Positions 1 to 6,729 of a stretch of 15,117 nt of DNA are shown here, piece by piece; the first letter of the stretch is position 1; every line of letters starts with the position of its first letter. A program made the translations under genes and the position numbers. The notes under the pieces were generated by a model. It worked only from the letters and a program-made list of their open reading frames with translations. It ran no database searches and was not told the origin of the DNA. The stretch comes from Candidatus Peregrinibacteria bacterium (lineage in GTDB: Bacteria; Patescibacteriota; Gracilibacteria; Peribacterales; Peribacteraceae), in NCBI GenBank assembly GCA_018662075.1, contig JABJGX010000025.1, positions 1 to 15,117 on the forward strand. Reading direction: 5' to 3'.

Positions 1-2
1 AC

Positions 3-44
3 GAGATCGATAAAGAGACATACGAGTGGACGAAAGATCTGTAG
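3..44 (+). CDS. C-terminal tail of an upstream gene (partial)
   Basis: The first bases read open in frame 3 as a hydrophilic tail ending EIDKETYEWTKDL, closed by TAG at 42-44. The balanced acidic/basic composition looks like the end of a real protein. The other two forward frames give a very short or Arg/Lys/Ser-rich tail. Thirteen residues are too few to name a family. If real, it leaves about 32 nt before ligA, and the ligA promoter would overlap its stop codon. Confidence 0.35.
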   Translation, partial: EIDKETYEWTKDL

Positions 45-64
45 CAAGAAACACTAAGAACCGA

Positions 65-70
65 TACTAT
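65..70 (+). promoter_or_regulatory. -10 element of ligA, leaderless geometry
   Basis: TACTAT ends 6 nt before the ATG at 77, so transcription would begin at or within a base or two of the start codon. The -35 region 17 bp upstream (42-47, TAGCAA) matches the consensus poorly. The same spacing recurs at several other genes in the window, which supports both this element and the choice of ATG 77 as the ligA start. Confidence 0.55.
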
Positions 71-76
71 CGTGTC

Positions 77-2185
77 ATGAATTTGCAGGAAGCACATGAC
101 AGATCGGCGAAGCTTCGAGATGAGATCTGGAGGCTGAATAAAGCATACTTTATAGAAAATATTGAAGAAGCCTCTGAAGATGTTCGCGATGCTTTAAAAC
201 AAGAGCTTATTGCTCTTGAAAAAGAGTTCCCAGAAGTCATTACGAAGGACTCTCCAACCCAACGTGTCGGTGCTCCTCTTGATGGAAGACTTCCGAAGAT
301 CGCGCATATTACACCGAAGGAATCCCTGAGTGATTCTTTCTCCCATGCAGAGCTTGAAGACTGGATAGACCAAATGCATAGAGCACTTGGGAAAGACAAT
401 GTTGCATTTGAATTCCTAACAGAATTAAAAATAGATGGACTCAATGTAACGCTCATCTACGAGCATAAAAATGCTGGTCATTACGAGCTATTCCGTGCCA
501 TCACCAGGGGAAACGGCGTTGAAGGAGAAGACGTCACACACACTGTAAAAACTGTGCAGTCTATCCCTCTCTCTTTTGAGTTAGACCGAAAAGAGCACCC
601 GAAGTACATCGAAATATCTGGTGAAATTTATATGCGAAAAGAATCAGCCAAAGACTTTGCCAATCCTCGTAATGCAGCAGCCGGAGCTGTACGACAACTA
701 GACCCGAAGGTTGCTGCAAGTAGAGAACTACAAATTTTCTGTTATAGCCTTGGAAAAGATACAACTGATGCGCTTGGTATTAAGACACAAGTCGAGCTTA
801 TGAAATTTATTGCATCACTTGGCATACCCGTAAACACAGAGGCAAAACTTCTTGGAAACCTCATCGAAATAGAAAAAATGTATGAAGAGCTTCAAAAGAA
901 GCGGAATAGTCTTCCTTACGATATCGATGGTGTTGTTATTAAAGTAAATGATAAACGCATGCAAAGAGAACTTGGCTCCACTGCGAAAGCTCCGAGATGG
1001 GCAAGAGCCTATAAGTTCCCAGCAGAGCAAAAGACTGCGCAGATCCTGGATATCCAGTTACAAATTGGTCGAACAGGTGCCATTACACCCGTTGCTCACC
1101 TCAGCCCGACACTGCTTGCAGGTACAACAGTGACACGGGCCACTCTGCATAATGCAGACGAGATAGAGAGGTTAGATGTTCGTATTGGCGATACCGTTGT
1201 ATTACAAAAAGCCGGGGATATTATTCCAGAAGTGGTCGAAGTGATGGCAAACCTGCGGCCAAAAGACAGTATTGCCTTTCACTTCCCTCTTCACTGTCCC
1301 AGCTGTAGTGCAGAGCTTGTCAGGCCTGAAGGAGAAGCAGTCCACCGATGTCCTGGAACAAACTGTAGCGCTGTGCGGCAAGAAAAGATCGAACACTTTG
1401 TGTCCAGATACGCATTCAATATTGAAGGCTTTGGAAAAGAAACCATCGACGAGCTGCTCAGTCAGGAGCTGGTATCAGATGCTGCAGATATATTTTTCTT
1501 GAGCTATGCAGAGCTGATAGAACTACCACTCTTTAAAGAGAAGAAAACCGAAAAAGTACTCAGTGCCATCGAAAATGTTCGGCAGATTCCACTGGATAGA
1601 TTCCTCTATTCACTTGGAATTCGTCACATTGGACGGGAGACAGCAGAAATTCTTGCAAAGCGGATACAGTGGCCAAAAACTGATATCACTATAGAAGCAG
1701 GTAGCTCTAGCCATACACAGGTGTCACTATTTGATGCGACCGCAGCAGAAAAAAATATTCATGGAATCTCTATGGCAGATATTGCAATAACTTTGCAAGA
1801 ACTCGATAGCGATACCCTTGGTAGTATCGATGGGATTGGTGGTGTGGTTGCGCAGTCGTTACTTAGCTGGATTTCTGAAGAGGACAACCGTTCCCTTCTC
1901 CATAAGTTTGAAAATGCGGGTGTCATTGCTATCCAACCACAAGGAAGCCACGCACCACAGGTCTTTGCTGGCAAAGTTTTTGTCATCACAGGAACGCTTC
2001 CGACCCTTCATAGGGAAGACTTAAAAACTATTATTAAAGAACGTGGTGGGAAAGTAAGCTCGGCTATATCGAAAAAGACAGACTACCTAGTGGCAGGCGA
2101 AAGTCCTGGTAGTAAATATGCAAAAGCAGAAGAATTAGGCGTCGCTATCCTCGATGAGGATGCATTTAACGCACTGCTTACTTAA
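77..2185 (+). CDS. ligA: NAD-dependent DNA ligase LigA
   Basis: This 702-aa protein seals nicks in duplex DNA with NAD+ as AMP donor, in replication and repair. It has the full LigA order: N-terminal Ia domain, adenylation domain with the KIDG motif (nucleophile Lys118), OB fold (around GRTGAITPVAHL), a four-Cys zinc finger (CPSC...C...C), helix-hairpin-helix repeats (GIRHIGRETAEIL; GSIDGIGG) and a C-terminal BRCT domain (FAGKVFVITGTL to the end). Length is typical of the family. An upstream in-frame GTG at 26 would add 17 residues with no family counterpart; ATG 77 gives the usual LigA N-terminus and sits 6 nt after a -10 hexamer. The Ia domain is divergent: residues matching E. coli His23, Asp32 and Tyr35 are Phe, Glu and Arg, while Tyr22 and Asp36 are kept. 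The stop shares the palindrome TTAA with the convergent response regulator. Confidence 0.97.
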   Translation: MNLQEAHDRSAKLRDEIWRLNKAYFIENIEEASEDVRDALKQELIALEKEFPEVITKDSPTQRVGAPLDGRLPKIAHITPKESLSDSFSHAELEDWIDQMHRALGKDNVAFEFLTELKIDGLNVTLIYEHKNAGHYELFRAITRGNGVEGEDVTHTVKTVQSIPLSFELDRKEHPKYIEISGEIYMRKESAKDFANPRNAAAGAVRQLDPKVAASRELQIFCYSLGKDTTDALGIKTQVELMKFIASLGIPVNTEAKLLGNLIEIEKMYEELQKKRNSLPYDIDGVVIKVNDKRMQRELGSTAKAPRWARAYKFPAEQKTAQILDIQLQIGRTGAITPVAHLSPTLLAGTTVTRATLHNADEIERLDVRIGDTVVLQKAGDIIPEVVEVMANLRPKDSIAFHFPLHCPSCSAELVRPEGEAVHRCPGTNCSAVRQEKIEHFVSRYAFNIEGFGKETIDELLSQELVSDAADIFFLSYAELIELPLFKEKKTEKVLSAIENVRQIPLDRFLYSLGIRHIGRETAEILAKRIQWPKTDITIEAGSSSHTQVSLFDATAAEKNIHGISMADIAITLQELDSDTLGSIDGIGGVVAQSLLSWISEEDNRSLLHKFENAGVIAIQPQGSHAPQVFAGKVFVITGTLPTLHREDLKTIIKERGGKVSSAISKKTDYLVAGESPGSKYAKAEELGVAILDEDAFNALLT

Positions 2186-2556
2186 GCACAAAGCTCGGAG
2201 TCCACAACCTCTACGACTTCTTTTAATGTAATAAGACTCTTCACAAAACATTTTTTTGCACCAAGGCCAATTGCCTTATTACAATACTGATCTGTTCCAA
2301 GGTTTGTAATCACGTATGCAGGTGTTTCTATATTCCGGGTCTTTGCCTTCTCTTCAAGAACTGCAAACCCATCCTTTCCTGGCATATGAAGGTCTGTCAT
2401 AATGACATGAAACTTTTGCTCGTTCATAGCAGTAATCGCATCTTCACCATTTTTACAGACAACAACAGTGTATCCTTTACCCAAAAACTTTGACTCAAGA
2501 GCACCACAGAGTGCATTGTCATCATCTATTACCAGTACGGATTTTTGATCAGTCAT
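2182..2556 (-). CDS. Single-domain response regulator (CheY-like receiver)
   Basis: A 124-aa protein made only of a receiver domain, which would be phosphorylated by a histidine kinase and act by protein contact because no output domain follows. Visible signature: acidic cluster IDDD (residues 10-13), phosphoacceptor Asp55 in MTDLHMPGKDG, switch Thr84 (VITN) and Lys106 (CFVKS). A longer reading from a GTG at 2589 would run across a near-consensus promoter, so ATG 2556 is chosen; it lies 6 nt after TATAAT. It is divergent from the TMTC-like gene and converges on ligA with a 4-bp overlap of stop codons. No cognate kinase lies in the window, so the pathway is unknown. Confidence 0.93.
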   Translation of the reverse strand: MTDQKSVLVIDDDNALCGALESKFLGKGYTVVVCKNGEDAITAMNEQKFHVIMTDLHMPGKDGFAVLEEKAKTRNIETPAYVITNLGTDQYCNKAIGLGAKKCFVKSLITLKEVVEVVDSELCA

Positions 2557-2562
2557 CGGTTT

Positions 2563-2591
2563 ATTATACCATATAATGAAAATTGTCACAA
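2563..2591 (-). promoter_or_regulatory. Promoter of the response regulator, leaderless
   Basis: On the minus strand, TTGTGA (2591-2586), a 17-bp spacer, then TATAAT (2568-2563) preceded by TGG, an extended -10. The hexamer ends 6 nt before ATG 2556, so the transcript should start at or next to the start codon. Confidence 0.75.
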
Positions 2592-2617
2592 TATCTATAT
2601 AAATACTCTACTTAGCG

Positions 2618-2623
2618 TACAAT
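2618..2623 (+). promoter_or_regulatory. -10 element of the TMTC-like gene, leaderless
   Basis: TACAAT ends 7 nt before ATG 2631. No good -35 is seen at 16-18 bp. The divergent regulator promoter lies within the same 74-bp gap, so the two promoters are closely spaced and could influence each other. Confidence 0.5.
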
Positions 2624-2630
2624 ACCCATT

Positions 2631-4418
2631 ATGAAATCTGCCTTTAGCACGCCATCCAATCGAATACTGGGATTCATTCTCGCCCTTACTATTCTTGTTT
2701 TTATACAGACACTCTCGTTTGATTTTGCAGGATTTGACGATATGTTGCTTATTACACGAAATCCCACTGCTCAGGGGCTCAGTCTACAAAATATCACTGC
2801 TGCATTTACCACATACGACCCAGAGCTCTATGTACCAATCACGCTCCTGTCATATCAGGTCGAACATAGCATTGCGGGGCTTAGTCCATGGATCTATCAC
2901 CTAACAAACCTTGTTATTCACCTACTCTGTACTGTGCTTGTCTTTATCGTCTTTCGAAAGCTTGCACGGTTCTGCGTTTCGAAGAACGATGCGTACTACG
3001 TTGCAGGTTTTGTGGCACTCATGTTTGCCTTGCATCCTCTGAATGTACAAACCGTAGCCTGGGCTGCAGCACGGAAAGACAGTCTATCGACACTCTTTGC
3101 ACTCCTAAGCATTGCGCTCTTTTTACAATACAAAGAGAGTAATCATAAGAAATTGTGGTACTGGAGTATTGGCTTCTTTGCCCTAGGCCTTGCTGCAAAA
3201 GTATCTATTGTACTGCTGCCTTTTATTCTGCTTCTTGCGTCCAAGATGCATCTGGAAAAAAGCGATCGACGATCGCTTGTTCCGTTTATTCCTTACTTCG
3301 CGCTTAGTGGAATTTTTGGTCTCATCGCGCTGGGAGGAAAACAGCAACAACTGTCGACCCTCACACTCACAGATACTATTTTACTTGGAGCAAAGAGTAC
3401 GTACTTCTACGTCCAGAACTTGTTTACACCTGGTCACCTTGCATTGTTCTATCATCACACTGGGGAGATAACACTTCTAAAACCAACATTCTACTTTCCG
3501 ATGATTATCATACTTCTCATGATAATATTGGCAGCAGTGAGCTATAAAAGGCAGAGGCATATCACTTTTGGGATCTTGTTTTTCTTCCTACTACTTCTGC
3601 CGACGTTCTTTAACTTCTGGAAAAATGGATTCATTGATATCGCATCAGACCGCTATGCATACCTAGCACTTTCGGGTCTTACTTTTAGTATTGGGATTAT
3701 TTTGATTCCGCATCTTAAGTACCGGAGGACTGCAGGAGTTATTCTTGGAGTGGTACTCGCTGGCTCTTCATTTATACAAACACGTATTTGGTCAGATGGA
3801 GAAACACTGCTTCGGGCAACACTGCGTAACTACCCAGATTCTACCCATGCACTCATGAACCTAGGGGTTACCATGCATGAAAAAGGTAATAGTGAATCTG
3901 CTTTAGCACTATATGATCAAGCAATAGCACTAGATCCAAACCTTGCACCTGCCTATTTAAACAAAGCCCGAGTTGTAGCAAAAACAGGTGATATCAAAGA
4001 GGCTATAATCTTAACTAAAAAATCAATTTCTGTGATTTCATCAGACCGCATTACAACGCCAGATGAGCTACAGGCTTTCTTCTTCCTTGGTGTCATGTAT
4101 GAACAAGTTGGAGAACTGGAAAAAGCATTCCTCGCATTTAGCGACGCAACAGCCTATGCACCAGAAAGTAGTGTAGCGTTCTTTAATCTTGGTGTTATGT
4201 TCCAGAAGTATAGTCACCCCAAAGAAGCTCGTGATGCCTTTAATAAGGCATATGCCTTAGAACCAAAAGGACTCGAAAATAGGTACCGCCTTGCGGCCGT
4301 AGAAGCAGAGCTAGGAAACCTTCCTTTTGCTATCTTGCACCTAGAGTACATCCTGAAAAAGGATCCACACTACGAGCAGGCGGCAAAGCACTTGAAGGCC
4401 TTACGGTCTTCTCGCTAA
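2631..4418 (+). CDS. TMTC-like GT-C membrane glycosyltransferase with TPRs
   Basis: A 595-aa polytopic membrane protein. About ten hydrophobic segments fill residues 1-385, followed by a TPR region (about 395-595, four to five units such as AHALMNLGVT-like and SVAFFNLGVMFQKY helices). The first extracytoplasmic loop carries the GT-C acidic pair in AGFDDMLL (residues 33-40), and HPLNVQTVAWAAARKDSLS is the diagnostic motif of the TMTC/bacterial TPR-mannosyltransferase family. By analogy it would move a sugar from a polyprenyl-phosphate carrier to a protein or envelope glycan on the outer face of the membrane; the substrate is not visible. ATG 2631 is 7 nt after TACAAT. The gene ends in CTAA, which also contains the stop of the convergent 767-aa gene. 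Confidence 0.85.
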   Translation: MKSAFSTPSNRILGFILALTILVFIQTLSFDFAGFDDMLLITRNPTAQGLSLQNITAAFTTYDPELYVPITLLSYQVEHSIAGLSPWIYHLTNLVIHLLCTVLVFIVFRKLARFCVSKNDAYYVAGFVALMFALHPLNVQTVAWAAARKDSLSTLFALLSIALFLQYKESNHKKLWYWSIGFFALGLAAKVSIVLLPFILLLASKMHLEKSDRRSLVPFIPYFALSGIFGLIALGGKQQQLSTLTLTDTILLGAKSTYFYVQNLFTPGHLALFYHHTGEITLLKPTFYFPMIIILLMIILAAVSYKRQRHITFGILFFFLLLLPTFFNFWKNGFIDIASDRYAYLALSGLTFSIGIILIPHLKYRRTAGVILGVVLAGSSFIQTRIWSDGETLLRATLRNYPDSTHALMNLGVTMHEKGNSESALALYDQAIALDPNLAPAYLNKARVVAKTGDIKEAIILTKKSISVISSDRITTPDELQAFFFLGVMYEQVGELEKAFLAFSDATAYAPESSVAFFNLGVMFQKYSHPKEARDAFNKAYALEPKGLENRYRLAAVEAELGNLPFAILHLEYILKKDPHYEQAAKHLKALRSSR

Positions 4419-6718
4419 GAAAGCTTCTTCATTGCATTTTCAATCTCCTGAATAGTTGCCCCGGGAAGGTTTATAGGATGAACATCTTTTCCCTCTTTTT
4501 GCAGTAATGGAATGGCTACCATTAGGGCTTTTTGCATATTCTGACCGTTAGTAAATAACTCTTCTAAAAAACGATATTGTACTGATGGATCACTCTCTCC
4601 GTACCGTGGTTTATACCCAGATGCTATAGCGATTTTTCGGATCCACTCCCATCTGTGTTCTGGAATTCCCTCTTCTTCAATGTCCCGCACAAGCTTCGTT
4701 CCATGTGTTGGCGTGATGCCTTGTGTGCGTCCAAAGAATTGGATAATACTTGGGTCCATTGCACTCATCATTGTACAAAGACTTCTTGAAAGTGGCTTCT
4801 CAATAGGGAAGTTATGACTAAAGTGTGGACTTCCTTTAGCAAGCTGCCCTGGAAATTTTTCATACCAGTCTTGTATCACTTCTTCTGGCAACACCTGGTC
4901 TATCGTACTTTTTGCCATGAGCCGGAGACTTGGAAGTGTTGGAATGAAATCCCCTTCTGCTACGTCTTGAATAAGGTCGTATCGAAGCCACATGGCATCA
5001 TTTCCGGTATGGTTTTCCATTGCCTCGTTCACGTAGATAGCCCCTTTCATGCCCTTAATGCAGTTCGATGCCATTTGGTCTATTGCTGTAAAGTTCCTTA
5101 GTTCCTCTGGGAAGGTATCCAGCTTTGTAATGCCTTCTTCTACCTCCTCTGCACGCTTAGCGATCTCTTCTTCGAGGACTTTGTACACTCGTGCAAATGT
5201 GATTGTATGTGTCTTTCCTTCTTGCCTCTCTAGCCTCTGCAGTTCGATATCCTTTGCACGGACAACTTCCTTATCGTCATGTGATTTTTTTGGCAAAAAT
5301 TGCTTTGCAAGATCCTTTGTAGAAGTATTGCTTAACTCTCTAAGTATACGCATGTGCAATCCCTCTCCAGAGATCGCAGCACCTGTTCTTTTGTAATACC
5401 TCTCGCGTTCTGCAAAATAGACATCACGTAGTCGCTGATAATCCTCTTCATCCTCTGCCAAACAACGAAGGACTCCTTCAATTGAGACACTACTACTCTG
5501 CCTGTTGTAGCAGATTATCTGCCGTACCTGTGCCTCTGGCCTGTCCCTTGTACTGCGCTCGTCATCAGCTTTTTGCCGATGAGCATCATTAATCTTAAGC
5601 CCTAAAACATCTGCTATAGACTTGTAATTAAGCCCCCTGCTTTCCATTGCTTCTATGGCAAGATTTCGGAAACCTGGCCTCTCTTTCTCTGCTTCATAGT
5701 CTGCCCTCCAGTCACGCTCGAACTCAGTAAGCTCTTCTGCAGGGATAACAATTTGTGCAATGTGTGCAACCTCTTCCCATTCTATGTACTCCGCTTGTGT
5801 TAGTCGCTGGGAAGGGAGGTCTGTAATCTCATATACGTCTCTGATGGCCTCTGCGCGGAATGTCATATCTTCAGACCACTTCTTTCCCTCCTCTTCTTCA
5901 TACTGCCACTCCCAGTTTTTTGCCATGTCATACTCTATTTCCATTAGCAGTCTTGCCATAGGATCTTCGATCTCTCGACTACGATACTGGTTCAGCTTTG
6001 CCAGCTGCCACACCCCTTCTCCCTCTGCTGTGCGTAATGCGTTCATCTGTGGGTCATCTGCGTAGAGTGTATCTATGACTTCTATTACCTCTGACGCAGG
6101 AGGAACCGTTCCATAGTCCTTTCGTGTATGTAGCCTCGACCAGTGACTTGGAAAGTATTCTGCAAGATGCTCATGCCCAACGTCATACCCAACCCGATGG
6201 TAATACGTATTCATATCCAGATGATTAAAAGTATGACCAATTCCTTGGCGTGACTGCTCTATAACATCAAGTAATGTTGGCTGTGGTTCATACTCCTGTC
6301 CTCTCTTTGGATTCTTCTGTTCAAAGATGTCTGGAAAATTTAGAAGATCTAAACACTGCTCTCTTACTCCTGGTGAAATTTCTGGGTCACTCTTCCAGTA
6401 TTCAAAGAGTGCTTCATACGTATGAAACTGTGGCCAGCGTCCTTCTATATCTGTTTCGAGAGACTTGTACCCATGTCCACTCAGTCCAATTTCTTTTTTT
6501 GCTTCATCGAATGTCCATCCATAATATGACCAACGTCTATCAGCAATAATTTTTGCCAATACAGAATTTGTATTTTTAAAGATATCTACTAAAGCAGCAT
6601 TACCCCTAACTACGGCCATTTTTTCGAACTGTGTGTACTGTTTTGGGTCCCAAAGATCTGGAGTATCAACAGTTATTCGCTCGTCCCATCCCGGTGGAAA
6701 ATTCTGGGACTTTCTCAT
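4415..6718 (-). CDS. Large protein with repeated degenerate XRE-type HTH units
   Basis: A 767-aa soluble protein with no family I recognise. By eye it holds several copies of a pattern like XRE/Cro helix-turn-helix domains (LAxxLGxs...isrlErGxxxPsxxTlxxla). The clearest are at about 54-107 (WTFDEAKKEIGLS...SLETDIEGRWPQFHT), 172-219 (HLAEYFPSHWSRLHTRKDYG), 353-425 (MESRGLNYKSIADVLGL), 456-517 (LRELSNTSTKDLAKQFL...LQRLERQEGK), 575-605 (LIQDVAEGDFIPTLPSLRLMA) and 655-700 (FFGRTQGITPTHGTKLVRDIEEEGIP). This suggests multivalent DNA binding or a scaffold built from HTH folds; that is inference. No signal peptide or membrane segment. It starts 11 nt after the helicase stop with no ribosome-binding sequence, so it is almost surely co-transcribed and may work with that protein. 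Its 3' end overlaps the convergent TMTC-like gene by 4 bp. Confidence 0.88.
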   Translation of the reverse strand: MRKSQNFPPGWDERITVDTPDLWDPKQYTQFEKMAVVRGNAALVDIFKNTNSVLAKIIADRRWSYYGWTFDEAKKEIGLSGHGYKSLETDIEGRWPQFHTYEALFEYWKSDPEISPGVREQCLDLLNFPDIFEQKNPKRGQEYEPQPTLLDVIEQSRQGIGHTFNHLDMNTYYHRVGYDVGHEHLAEYFPSHWSRLHTRKDYGTVPPASEVIEVIDTLYADDPQMNALRTAEGEGVWQLAKLNQYRSREIEDPMARLLMEIEYDMAKNWEWQYEEEEGKKWSEDMTFRAEAIRDVYEITDLPSQRLTQAEYIEWEEVAHIAQIVIPAEELTEFERDWRADYEAEKERPGFRNLAIEAMESRGLNYKSIADVLGLKINDAHRQKADDERSTRDRPEAQVRQIICYNRQSSSVSIEGVLRCLAEDEEDYQRLRDVYFAERERYYKRTGAAISGEGLHMRILRELSNTSTKDLAKQFLPKKSHDDKEVVRAKDIELQRLERQEGKTHTITFARVYKVLEEEIAKRAEEVEEGITKLDTFPEELRNFTAIDQMASNCIKGMKGAIYVNEAMENHTGNDAMWLRYDLIQDVAEGDFIPTLPSLRLMAKSTIDQVLPEEVIQDWYEKFPGQLAKGSPHFSHNFPIEKPLSRSLCTMMSAMDPSIIQFFGRTQGITPTHGTKLVRDIEEEGIPEHRWEWIRKIAIASGYKPRYGESDPSVQYRFLEELFTNGQNMQKALMVAIPLLQKEGKDVHPINLPGATIQEIENAMKKLS

Positions 6719-6729
6719 ATATTTTAGGG

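Noticed and set aside
26..76. GTG start giving ligA 17 extra N-terminal residues
   Set aside because: The extension has no LigA counterpart and spans the likely -10 element; ATG 77 gives the family N-terminus.
2557..2589. Longer response regulator starting at a GTG
   Set aside because: The added residues are encoded by the promoter itself (TATAAT at 2568-2563).
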